A DNA stretch of 64,000 nt from Pseudomonadota bacterium (GCA_023402015.1 JAEXCU010000011.1:1-64000); one strand, 5' to 3'; counted from the first letter of the stretch, positions 27,219 through 34,722 are shown. Notes: a model not told the origin generated them from the letters alone. Numbers and translations are program-made.

Positions 27219-27926
27219 ATGTTAAAAACAATTGCTTTTAAAATAATACTGGGATTGTATTTCGTGTTATGGTCGCCAATTTTATTGGTGGGATTGGTAA
27301 ATAAAAAATTAACGACATGGTTGGTACGCACATGTGCAAACGGTGTTTTGATGCTGGCACGTGTGGTTGGTGGCATTAAATACCAGGTTCATTATCCATG
27401 CCCAGAAGAAGACGGCGTTCCAGCGGCACCAAATGAAAACAACCGCCTGGATGGCAAGGCAATTGTTGCCGCAAAACATATGTCTATTTTGGAAATTGCC
27501 GTTCTGTCAAACGTGATTCCAAATTCATTTTTTATTATTAAGCGTGAATTGCTGTGGATTCCAATTTACGGTTGGGCGTTTTGGCGTATGGGGTTGCAAC
27601 CTGTTAACCGCGCGCGTGGTGCAACCAATATGCAGAAATTAACAAATGCGGTTGCAAAAAAAATTATGGACGGCCAGGTTTTAATCATTTTCCCCGAAGG
27701 AACCCGTGCAAAACCAGGCCAGCATATTCCATTGCGTCGCGGCCTGTTGTATTTGGCGCACCAATTAAAATTGCCGATTTTGCCGGTGGGAACTGATGCC
27801 GGTCTGTATTGGCCAAAACATGGAAAAATGCGCCGCGGCACCGCGAATGTTTGGTTTGAACCATTGTTGCCATGCAATGCATCACTGGACGAAATCAGCG
27901 GCGCAATCAACCGCCACAGTGCATAA
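27219..27926 (+). CDS. plsC: 1-acyl-sn-glycerol-3-phosphate acyltransferase
   Basis: A 235-residue membrane-bound enzyme that makes phosphatidic acid. N-terminal hydrophobic segment, then the HX4D-type motif as AAKHMSILEIAV (Glu in place of the usual Asp), the substrate motif FPEGTRAKPGQ and a final LPILPVGTD. The conservative Glu change may still allow catalysis. Last gene of the ftsEX transcript; ends at a clear terminator. Confidence 0.88.
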   Translation: MLKTIAFKIILGLYFVLWSPILLVGLVNKKLTTWLVRTCANGVLMLARVVGGIKYQVHYPCPEEDGVPAAPNENNRLDGKAIVAAKHMSILEIAVLSNVIPNSFFIIKRELLWIPIYGWAFWRMGLQPVNRARGATNMQKLTNAVAKKIMDGQVLIIFPEGTRAKPGQHIPLRRGLLYLAHQLKLPILPVGTDAGLYWPKHGKMRRGTANVWFEPLLPCNASLDEISGAINRHSA

Positions 27927-27932
27927 GAAATT

Positions 27933-27956
27933 AATCCCGGGCCACCGGGATTTTTT
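27933..27956 (+). terminator. Terminator of the ftsEX-plsC operon
   Basis: AATCCCGG (27933-27940) pairs with CCGGGATT (27945-27952) around GCCA, then a T-run. It separates the operon from leader RNA A. Confidence 0.9.
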
Positions 27957-27995
27957 ATTTAATCTTTACACTTTGTCATTTTTATATTACAGTTT

Positions 27996-28178
27996 AATTG
28001 TTTCGGGGCGTTCCCGGGACGAGGACTTGAAACCTCTCTTATAACGTGGTGCATCGCGATAGTATGCAAACAATCTCCGGCCAAATGGGTTGGAGGGTGG
28101 TGATATACATGAATAATCCACGCTATTTTATAAGATAGTTTCAAGCCTCCAACCACCTGATTTTTTCGGTGGTTTTTT
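27996..28178 (+). promoter_or_regulatory. Structured leader RNA, copy A
   Basis: Order seen: 5' hairpin CGGGG/CCCGG, a GAGG-ACTTGAAA-CCTC hairpin, hairpin TGCAT/ATGCA, a CTCC ... GGAG hairpin, P1 GGTTGGAGG (28088-28096) with CCTCCAACC (28146-28154), inner TGG/CCA stem and CTAT/ATAG hairpin. The terminator ACCACC (28152-28157)/GGTGGT (28168-28173) with a T-run shares 28152-28154 with P1. The ribosome-binding site GGAGGTTTGA of the next gene is complementary to the P1 3' strand and the bases before it (TTCAAGCCTCC, with one G-U), an alternative pairing. A weak promoter TTGTCA-16-TAATTG lies at 27973-28000. Confidence 0.75.
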
Positions 28179-28206
28179 CATTCGTACGAAAGAAAAGGAG
28201 GTTTGA

Positions 28207-28776
28207 ATGAAAAAATTTATGCGTATCTTTTTGCTGGGGCCCGGATTAATCATATCTTATCATGCAATGGCAATGTCAGATAACACGATTCAAATCTGTG
28301 ATACGGGACAATTCCCCGATGATATCGCATGTAAATTATACCTGGCGGGTTATACAATTTCATCCACAATGGCATGCAGTATGTGCACAGATATAATGGG
28401 TTGTGTTTATGATAAAATTTACAATATGGGCACAACAACATCATCCGCATTACAGGAATGTTATGATAACGAAGGCTATGACAATGGTGATGTTGCAGCA
28501 ATATTTAACATCATTGCGGGCGGTGATACCACAAATTTGGATGTTAATTTATCAGGGGGCAATTTTATCGCCGCATGCCAAAATTATTCTTTGTGCCAAT
28601 GTTGGATTGGTACATATGGCGCAAACGGCGAAAATATTGTGTGCAATGATTGCCCACAAAACGGATGGTCCGCCACCGGTGCCACATCCATAACCCAATG
28701 TTATATGATACCCGGTAATTCCAGTGATACAACAGGCCAATTTACATATACCGCAAATTGTTTTTATACAAATTAA
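28207..28776 (+). CDS. Secreted cysteine-rich protein, CYY family
   Basis: A 189-residue protein with signal peptide MKKFMRIFLLGPGLIISYHAMA. It keeps the paired-cysteine helix region (MACSMCTDIMGCVYD) and ends with ITQCYMIPGNSSDTTG ... ANCFYTN. Its cysteine content is lower than that of the tandem pair at 5.6 kb. It follows leader RNA A by 29 nt and a perfect AGGAGG ribosome-binding site. Function unknown. Confidence 0.85.
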   Translation: MKKFMRIFLLGPGLIISYHAMAMSDNTIQICDTGQFPDDIACKLYLAGYTISSTMACSMCTDIMGCVYDKIYNMGTTTSSALQECYDNEGYDNGDVAAIFNIIAGGDTTNLDVNLSGGNFIAACQNYSLCQCWIGTYGANGENIVCNDCPQNGWSATGATSITQCYMIPGNSSDTTGQFTYTANCFYTN

Positions 28777-28782
28777 ATTATC

Positions 28783-28806
28783 GCCCCAAATCAGAAATTG
28801 GGGCGC
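28783..28806. terminator. Hairpin between convergent genes
   Basis: CGCCCCAA and TTGGGGCG form an 8-bp stem between the cysteine-rich gene and the convergent HTH gene. There is no T-run, so strength is uncertain. Confidence 0.55.
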
Positions 28807-28827
28807 GCGATATATTACAGAATAACG

Positions 28828-29067
28828 TTATACGTTATTGGGTTGATTAAACAGACGAACAAATTCTTCGGGACTGGTGCTAGTTGTTATTAATATTTTG
28901 GATATTAATTTCGTAGAAGGCCAACGTGGTTTGCCGTAAACTGTCCACCGTTTACTTTTGTTAAACGTGGTCGGATCCAAACCGCAATAAATCGCCAATC
29001 TGGAACAAGACATTTTATTTCGGGTTGCAATCATATCAATGGCATGCCATATTTCTGCATGAGTCAT
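28828..29067 (-). CDS. Small helix-turn-helix DNA-binding protein
   Basis: A 79-residue XRE-like protein, start MTHAEIWHAIDMIA after GGGGGAG (an upstream frame to 29133 has no ribosome-binding site). The LAIYCGLDPTTFNKSKRW segment is the turn and recognition helix typical of lambda-repressor-like HTH domains, as in the N-terminus of S24-type repressors. It lies between two cysteine-rich genes and is a candidate regulator of them, which is inference from position. Confidence 0.75.
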   Translation of the reverse strand: MTHAEIWHAIDMIATRNKMSCSRLAIYCGLDPTTFNKSKRWTVYGKPRWPSTKLISKILITTSTSPEEFVRLFNQPNNV

Positions 29068-29085
29068 TTTCTCTCCCCCTTTTTT

Positions 29086-29114
29086 AATACAGGAATAAGT
29101 TGTAATTTTGATTG
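29086..29114 (+). promoter_or_regulatory. Promoter candidate ahead of module II
   Basis: TTGACT (29086-29091), 17-bp spacer, TAAAAT (29109-29114). It points toward the cysteine-rich gene at 29451, leaving about 150 nt before the first repeat of module II. Confidence 0.55.
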
Positions 29115-29272
29115 ATAAAACAAATGTATTCAATGGTTAATTCTTTGTAAAAATTCCTATTATTGGTTAAAAGAAAAAATGATTGTTGACTTACCGGGTG
29201 TAAAACCGTAAAATTTATATGATTTATACCAGAAAACCATGGAATTTTGATTAAATTCCCGGTGAATAATGT

Positions 29273-29378
29273 GCCTAATGCAAACCTCCGTTTATAATAG
29301 GTTTTATCGCCTGTAAAAAAGTCCTGGATTTCTGCATTTTTTTCTCCTCTTTTTTCGCCGAATCCAAACGGAGGATTA
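29273..29378 (+). promoter_or_regulatory. Paired-repeat module II
   Basis: Repeat 1 at 29273-29294 (GCCTAATGCAAACCTCCGTT...), ATTTCTGC box at 29328-29335, repeat 2 at 29357-29378 (GCCGAATCCAAACGGAGG...), repeat spacing 84 bp. Repeat 2 is in frame with the following secreted protein and would encode Pro-Asn-Pro-Asn-Gly-Gly-Leu at the front of its signal peptide. Repeat 1 after a GTG would encode a seven-residue peptide of the same type followed by a stop. Confidence 0.6.
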
Positions 29379-29450
29379 CTTTCTTCTTTTATTTTAATCG
29401 TATCGTTAACGTCAACATGCATTTTCCGACCTGCATTTGGATATGGATAC

Positions 29451-29987
29451 ATGTGTCAAATGGATGCAGATTGCGCAGCCGGCCAAAAATGCTGTAATGG
29501 TTTATGCTATCAAGAAGATTACGAAGGCGATTGTCCCAGTGGTGGTGGCGGTGGCGGCGGCAGTTGCGGCAGCAGCGGTTGTTATTGCGTAAATTCCAAT
29601 TCATGTTGGGACGGGTATTATTGTAAACTTAATTCCGGTGGTACATCAGGCACATGCCAACCAATTCCCGATTGTTCCCAGGGTTGCACAAATTGCGATA
29701 CAACCACCTGGACATCATACAGCACCGGATATCAATCACGCGTTTATGCCACATGTGATTGCACAACATGCAGCAAAAGAACACAATATCGTTGCGCGGC
29801 GGGTTATTATGGCACCCCCAGCACCGGAACCAGCGGTTGTACCAAATGCCCGTCATCCGGTACATCACGCGAAACGTGTACCGCGGGCAGCACATCTGCA
29901 ACATCATGTTATTTACCGGCCAGTGTATTTATCAGCGATGCGGCAGGTAAATATCAATTTACAACGAATTGTTTTTACACAAATTAA
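29451..29987 (+). CDS. Secreted cysteine-rich protein, CYY family, without a normal start
   Basis: The first ATG (29451) gives 178 residues and no signal peptide. The same frame is open back to 29301 and reads a convincing signal peptide (GGLLSSFILIVSLTS ... FGYG) directly before that Met, yet contains no ATG, GTG or TTG. The mature part has CxxxADCAAGQKCC, a Gly-rich linker (GGGGGGGSCG), CxxC knuckles, and the C-terminal SCYLPASVFISDAAG ... NCFYTN. Either an unusual start codon is used or this is a gene whose start was lost. Confidence 0.7.
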   Translation: MCQMDADCAAGQKCCNGLCYQEDYEGDCPSGGGGGGGSCGSSGCYCVNSNSCWDGYYCKLNSGGTSGTCQPIPDCSQGCTNCDTTTWTSYSTGYQSRVYATCDCTTCSKRTQYRCAAGYYGTPSTGTSGCTKCPSSGTSRETCTAGSTSATSCYLPASVFISDAAGKYQFTTNCFYTN

Positions 29988-29992
29988 CCAAA

Positions 29993-30015
29993 ATCCCACG
30001 CTGGTGGGATTTTTA
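29993..30015. terminator. Bidirectional terminator
   Basis: AAAATCCCAC and GTGGGATTTTT around a four-base loop, just after the cysteine-rich gene and overlapping the end of the convergent nuclease gene. Confidence 0.85.
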
Positions 30016-30423
30016 TTCACACCACCCTGCCCGGCGGCCGCCATTATATGGGCGGCCCAATTTTTCATTTATTAAGACAATCCCAACATCACGACCATTG
30101 GGCATGATAACGTTTGCATCAATTCTGCCCAGATATTTATCATCTTTGATATTTGCCAGTTCAACGCGACTGCCAATCGGAATTAATTCACCCAATCTGT
30201 CCCGCGCACGTTTTGCGGCGACAATTTCCGCCGCGCATTCACCATGAATTTCAGGTGTATCAATATTTATCAAACGAACACGCACGGGAATACTGATGTC
30301 ATCATCCACATGTGCAAAACCTGCAAAAGTATCACCATCAAAAATATATTCCACCGTCGCCGGCATGGCATATGAATTCATGCAGTAAAACAACATAAAA
30401 ATACTAAATATTATTTTCTTCAT
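30013..30423 (-). CDS. Secreted thermonuclease-like (SNase) protein
   Basis: A 136-residue exported nuclease with signal peptide MKKIIFSIFMLFYCMNSYA. The staphylococcal-nuclease core is present: EYIFDGDTFAG, the first catalytic Arg in VRVRLINIDTPEIHGECAAE with Asp and Glu, and the second Arg in DDKYLGRIDANV. Compact compared with the family (about 150-170 residues). Likely a periplasmic or extracellular DNA/RNA-degrading enzyme. Confidence 0.88.
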   Translation of the reverse strand: MKKIIFSIFMLFYCMNSYAMPATVEYIFDGDTFAGFAHVDDDISIPVRVRLINIDTPEIHGECAAEIVAAKRARDRLGELIPIGSRVELANIKDDKYLGRIDANVIMPNGRDVGIVLINEKLGRPYNGGRRAGWCE

Positions 30424-30461
30424 ATAATCATCTTAATAATTAAATAAAATAATTAAAAGTA

Positions 30462-30481
30462 AAACCGCCATTGGCGGTTTT
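30462..30481 (-). terminator. Terminator of tolB
   Basis: AAAACCGCCA/TGGCGGTTTT stem directly after the tolB stop, with T-rich tail on the minus strand. Confidence 0.85.
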
Positions 30482-30488
30482 ACAGTCA

Positions 30489-31808
30489 TTAGGGTAATTT
30501 CGGGGACCAGGTGGGTTCCACACCATTAACATCATCAGGCAATTCAATGTCATATACATTTTGACCGGTAATATCAACACTGCGGATATGACTGATGCGT
30601 TCTATGCCGTCCAATGCACGTTCTGTTTCATAATAAACAACGCGGCGACTGCCCGGGGCCCAGGACGGGGCCTCCATATACCAACCACCGGCCAATATTT
30701 TTTCATTGCGACCGCGTGGATCCATAATGCCGATATAAAACGTATTATCGGCCATTTTGGTAAATGCGATAAACTGGCCATCGGGCGACCACGCCGGCGT
30801 GGCATAACGACCCGCCCCGTATGTCAGGCGATTTTCCACGCCCGTTTCCAAATCCAAAACGTGAATTTGTTGATTACCGGAACGGTCTGAATTAAACGCC
30901 ATTTTTTTACCGTCCGGGGAATAAGACGGACTGGTATTTAATGAATTGCCAAATGTTAATTGACGCAGCGCTTTGGATTCAATGTCATATTCATAAATAT
31001 GTGTGATTCCATTTTTAACCAAAGATAACGCAATCTTGGTTCCGTCGGGTGAAAAACGCGGTGCAAAGTTCATCCCGCCAAATTGCCCCAGGCGTCGTTG
31101 TTCACCGGTATCTAAATCCAATGTCCAGACCATTGGATCGTCATCGCGGAACGATAAAAATACAACTGTCTGCATGTTGGGTGAAAAATGCGGCGACATA
31201 ACAAAAGTTTTTTTATCAGACAAATAACGCATACCATGACCGTCTTGGTCCATTATCGCCATTCTTTTTACACGATTATGTACCGGGCCGGTTTCGGCGA
31301 TAAATACAATTTGCGTATCAAAATATCCGATTTCACCGGTCAGGCGTTCATAAATTGCGTCCGCCATAATATGGGCCAAACGCCGCGCAGATTTCCGGGA
31401 AGATACCAGTGATTGCGCCTCTATCTGTTCTTTGCCATTAATATCCCAGACATAGAATTCCAATTTATACTTGCCACCGGCCTGAGCAGATAATTCGGCC
31501 TGGACCAATACCTGGGCCTTGATTGCCATCCATGATTGAAAGTTCGGTAATTCACCCATTTTTACATACTCAGGAAATGCATCATGCGAAACAATGCGAA
31601 ACAATCCGGTGGATTTTAAATCTGATTCAACCACGCCACGTATCATCGCGGCATCTTTGGTGGAAACATCACCTTTGACCTGAAACTTTTGCACGGCAAC
31701 CGGAATGGGTTCCGTCGCCCCGGCAATAATATCCACCTTTAATTCACCGCGCGCTGGAATAATTACCAGGGTGCACAATACCAGAAAAGACATTAATTTT
31801 TTCAACAT
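30489..31808 (-). CDS. tolB: Tol-Pal system beta-propeller protein TolB
   Basis: A 439-residue periplasmic protein that links the Tol inner-membrane complex to Pal. Signal peptide MLKKLMSFLVLCTLVIIPARG, N-terminal TolB domain (VAVQKFQVKG), then six-bladed propeller repeats recognised by FSPDGTKIAL, YSPDGKKMAF and WSPDGQFIAF. It ends EPTWSPKLP. Transcribed alone here; tolQRA are not in the window. Confidence 0.95.
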   Translation of the reverse strand: MLKKLMSFLVLCTLVIIPARGELKVDIIAGATEPIPVAVQKFQVKGDVSTKDAAMIRGVVESDLKSTGLFRIVSHDAFPEYVKMGELPNFQSWMAIKAQVLVQAELSAQAGGKYKLEFYVWDINGKEQIEAQSLVSSRKSARRLAHIMADAIYERLTGEIGYFDTQIVFIAETGPVHNRVKRMAIMDQDGHGMRYLSDKKTFVMSPHFSPNMQTVVFLSFRDDDPMVWTLDLDTGEQRRLGQFGGMNFAPRFSPDGTKIALSLVKNGITHIYEYDIESKALRQLTFGNSLNTSPSYSPDGKKMAFNSDRSGNQQIHVLDLETGVENRLTYGAGRYATPAWSPDGQFIAFTKMADNTFYIGIMDPRGRNEKILAGGWYMEAPSWAPGSRRVVYYETERALDGIERISHIRSVDITGQNVYDIELPDDVNGVEPTWSPKLP

Positions 31809-32008
31809 ACGGGTTTCCTTTCCATAAAAACAATCATTCGTAATTTTATATACATATTATTAAAAAAGCAAGGCCGCCCACCAACCATTTTAATCCCAAC
31901 GGTCCTGGGATTTTATCACCCACACATCAAAATTAATCGCATTTTTACAACAATACACCTGCCCACACGAACGACATTACACACGTGATTACAGACGCAA
32001 TTACAAAT

Positions 32009-32062
32009 GTATTGACATACGCCAATACAATGTTATAGTCATCTGTAAAGACGTCAGTATTG
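32009..32062 (+). promoter_or_regulatory. Promoter with repeated GTATTG half-sites
   Basis: TTGACA (32012-32017), 16-bp spacer and TATAGT (32034-32039) make a strong promoter. A perfect inverted repeat GTATTG-N8-CAATAC (32009-32028) covers the -35, another GTATTG follows at 32057-32062, and a CAATAC lies upstream at 31951-31956. This is the layout expected of an operator autoregulated by a ribbon-helix-helix protein, such as the one encoded next. Confidence 0.6.
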
Positions 32063-32084
32063 TGGTTTGTATAGGAGATTGTGT

Positions 32085-32309
32085 ATGCCAAACGTTATGC
32101 AGCAATTGTTCATTATGAACATAGAATCATTGCTGAAAGAATATGCGGCCTATCGCACTTTTAATAAATCAGATTGCGTTATAAACATGCGCATTCCGCG
32201 TCCAATTTTGGACCGGATTAAGCAATTGGCTGAACAACAACACGTTCCATATCAGTCATTAATATCGTCGGTATTATTTTCCCTGGCGAACATAGAAGAC
32301 GGAAAATAA
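32085..32309 (+). CDS. CopG-like ribbon-helix-helix antitoxin-type protein
   Basis: A 74-residue protein starting MPNVMQQLFIMN after TAGGAGA. The C-terminal part, INMRIPRPILDRIKQLAEQQ followed by VPYQSLISSVLF, matches the beta strand plus two helices of CopG/BrnA-type antitoxins. No toxin gene is adjacent: the next 470 bp contain only repeats. It may be an orphan antitoxin or a stand-alone repressor. Confidence 0.7.
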   Translation: MPNVMQQLFIMNIESLLKEYAAYRTFNKSDCVINMRIPRPILDRIKQLAEQQHVPYQSLISSVLFSLANIEDGK

Positions 32310-32782
32310 CCCCCGCATTTCTTTTTCATTTTTTCGCTCTTTATTGCTGCTGCACGCGGTTGCCGAAACAATAAAAAATTTTATTTAATAAATTTATATT
32401 TAATTTCGTCGTCCCTATTTCCGTCTGGACCACCCACGTAAATTTCATTTGCGCGGGGCCCGGACGCAGGAATGACAAATTGGGGGAACGTAGTAAAGAC
32501 AAATGAAAGTATGCGGGAATGACAAAATCAGCAATTCACGTATCACTATCTCATTGCAACGAAGTACAGTTTATTCACCATTGTCATTGCCAGGACCAAT
32601 GCCATTTTCCCCTTTGTCATTGCCAGGACCAACGGGACGAAGCAATCCAGTTTATTAATGAACTTTGCTACCTTATATAATGATTACCGCGGTCGTTTCA
32701 CTCCCTCGCAATGACAAAAGCGAATAAAACAAAAAACGGGGCGCCATATTGGCGTCCCGTTTTTTGTTTTTATTATTGACTA
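32310..32782. repeat. Gene-free interval with dispersed repeats
   Basis: No reading frame is supported. The 19-bp sequence TTGTCATTGCCAGGACCAA occurs at 32581-32599 and 32614-32632. A 35-bp sequence at 32682-32716 (minus strand, beginning TGTCATTGCGAGGGAGTGAA) recurs at 35411-35445 with one mismatch. Fragments such as GGAATGACAAA and GACGAAGCAATCC belong to the same CATTGC-type dispersed repeat known from many bacteria. Confidence 0.75.
32731..32765 (-). terminator. Terminator of the VirB2-like gene
   Basis: AAAAAACGGG-CGCCA pairs with TGGCG-CCCGTTTTTT, 18 bp past the stop, T-run on the minus strand. Confidence 0.88.
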
Positions 32783-33139
32783 TTACCAGTTCATGATAAT
32801 CTGGCTGCAACCGATTGCATTCATACCGGTTGAGCTTAAGAAGAACTGCAAAACAACCCCGATACCAAACAGCAATACAAACCCAACCAGCATACCGGTA
32901 CCCTTGTCTTTCAGGTCATCTTTTTTAACATCACCCTTGGAAATATATCCCCATGCCCATCCGGCAATTGTAAACGCCGCACCAACGAATGCCAGTGTAC
33001 GCAGAATTTGGAACACGCCATGCATTTGCTGTATCAATGCGCACAGACCACTGTTGTTAACGCCCGGGGCCGCAAACGCCGCCGTGGAAACCATAACGCC
33101 AATCAGCGCCATATTTATTTTTTTTGCCAATTTTTTCAT
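32783..33139 (-). CDS. TrbC/VirB2-like pilin
   Basis: A 118-residue protein: signal peptide MKKLAKKINMALIGVMVSTAAFA, two further hydrophobic segments (VFQILRTLAFVGAAFTIAGW and MLVGFVLLFGIGVVLQFFLS) separated by a short charged loop (KGDVKKDDLKDKG). This layout is that of TrbC/VirB2 conjugative or type IV secretion pilins. No other vir/trb gene lies in the window, so it is either an orphan or serves a distant system. Confidence 0.7.
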   Translation of the reverse strand: MKKLAKKINMALIGVMVSTAAFAAPGVNNSGLCALIQQMHGVFQILRTLAFVGAAFTIAGWAWGYISKGDVKKDDLKDKGTGMLVGFVLLFGIGVVLQFFLSSTGMNAIGCSQIIMNW

Positions 33140-33260
33140 ATAAAACCCCTTTCCTTTTCTGTAATTTTATCATAAATTTTGCCACCATTCAAGCATCATA
33201 AACGTCATAAAAAATCGCCGCCAAATTTGGCGACGATTTCAGTAATGCGCATTTGTTCAC

Positions 33261-33617
33261 TTAGATTGCCGGAACAATAATATATCTGCGTTTCAAAACC
33301 GGCTGGTTGCATGCTTGGCATGGGCATGTTGGTGCAACATCGGCCGCCTGGGTCAGAACTTTGCGTGCCGGTTGCGGAATTAAACCTTCGTTGTCGCGGT
33401 TGAATAAATCGGCACAACGTGTATTGCGGTAAACAACTTTTTTGTTTGCGTCCATTCCGGAAATATCGCGGGAATAATTACGGCCATATTCGCCGGCATA
33501 ATAAATGCAGTCTTCGCCGTCTTGGGTGTATCTGACACCGCCCTTGTAATAATCATAATAACCACCACATCCGGCCAATGCCGTCAGGGCCAAAACAGAA
33601 ACAAACATTTTCTTCAT
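33261..33617 (-). CDS. Putative lipoprotein
   Basis: A 118-residue protein with lipobox LAGC (residues 14-17) after MKKMFVSVLALTA. The mature part is Tyr-rich (GGYYDYYKGGVRY) and contains a CPCQAC cluster near the C-terminus. Family not recognised. A 121-bp gap separates it from the VirB2-like gene downstream on the same strand. Confidence 0.7.
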   Translation of the reverse strand: MKKMFVSVLALTALAGCGGYYDYYKGGVRYTQDGEDCIYYAGEYGRNYSRDISGMDANKKVVYRNTRCADLFNRDNEGLIPQPARKVLTQAADVAPTCPCQACNQPVLKRRYIIVPAI

Positions 33618-33745
33618 AACACGTGTCCTTTTAAAATCGTTTTATACCCTGTCCATCTCCCCGATTCGTATGTATTTATTGTTGCACAAAAACCGACGTT
33701 GTCAAGGCGCAGGTAAAAAATAAAGGCGCGAAATAATTAGAAATA

Positions 33746-33754
33746 TGCTATAAT
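33746..33754 (+). promoter_or_regulatory. Extended -10 promoter of fba
   Basis: TGC-TATAAT at 33746-33754, 18 bp before the start codon, without a clear -35. Confidence 0.5.
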
Positions 33755-33772
33755 TTCCGCAAAGGTGAAAAT

Positions 33773-34717
33773 ATGAAATATACAGATTTTGGATTGGTAA
33801 ATACGCGCGAAATGTTCGCGGATGCAATTGCCCGCGGATATGCGGTACCGGCATTTAATTTTTACAACATGGAAACGATGCAGGCAATTTTATCCGCCGC
33901 CCGCGACACGCACAGCCCTGTTATTTTGGCGGTATCAGAATCGGCATTAAAATATATGGGCGGCGATACATTAATGGGAATGATTTCCGGCCAGAAATTA
34001 ACACCGTCTGACGGGGTTGCATTGCATTTAGACCATGGGTCTTCATTTGTTGCATGCGCGACGGCGGTTGATTTGGGATTTTCATCCGTCATGATAGACG
34101 GCAGCAGCCTGCCATACGATGAAAACATCGCCCTGGCCCGCCGCGTTGTGGAATACGCACATAAAAACGATGTATCAGTAGAGGCCGAATTGGGCCAATT
34201 AACCGGTATCGAGGACGAAAACACATTCAGCGATATTTCCAGTTATACAAACCCGCGCGATGCAATTAACTTTGTCCAGGAAACAGGAATTGATTCCCTG
34301 GCCATTGCAATCGGCACCAGCCACGGCGCATACAAACGCAAAGGCGATGATGAAGAACTGCGATTTGATATTTTAACGGAAATTGCGGCGGCATTGCCCG
34401 AATTCCCATTGGTATTGCATGGCGCATCAACAATTCCCGGCCAGTTTGTTAAAACCATAAACGAATTCGGCGGTGAATTGTCCGGTGCACGCGGAATTCC
34501 GGCGGAACAATTGCGCCGCGCCGTAGAGATGAACATTTGCAAGATTAACATAGACAGTGATTCCAGATTGGCATTCACCGCATCGGTGCGACTGAACCTG
34601 GCCCAGCATCCGACAAACTTTAACCCGCGCGAATATTTATCGTCAGGCCGCGGCGCAATGCATGCAAATTGCATTGCCGAAATCCGCGACATCATGGGTT
34701 CAGAAAACCGGATTTAA
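33773..34717 (+). CDS. fba: Class II fructose-bisphosphate aldolase
   Basis: A 314-residue zinc-dependent aldolase of glycolysis/gluconeogenesis. Metal and substrate motifs: LHLDHGSS, VSVEAELGQLTG, GTSHGAYK and LVLHGAST, followed by the INIDSDSRLAFT phosphate-binding stretch. It could also act on tagatose bisphosphate or a similar ketose, but the length and motifs fit the FBA group. A six-base gap separates it from the next gene. Confidence 0.93.
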   Translation: MKYTDFGLVNTREMFADAIARGYAVPAFNFYNMETMQAILSAARDTHSPVILAVSESALKYMGGDTLMGMISGQKLTPSDGVALHLDHGSSFVACATAVDLGFSSVMIDGSSLPYDENIALARRVVEYAHKNDVSVEAELGQLTGIEDENTFSDISSYTNPRDAINFVQETGIDSLAIAIGTSHGAYKRKGDDEELRFDILTEIAAALPEFPLVLHGASTIPGQFVKTINEFGGELSGARGIPAEQLRRAVEMNICKINIDSDSRLAFTASVRLNLAQHPTNFNPREYLSSGRGAMHANCIAEIRDIMGSENRI

Positions 34718-34722
34718 AAATT

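Noticed and set aside
29266..29370. Short reading frames beginning MQKS on the strand opposite modules II and III
   Set aside because: Both have a plausible ribosome-binding site and similar first residues, but the likeness follows from the conserved DNA module on the other strand, the peptides end differently, and module IV lacks the frame.
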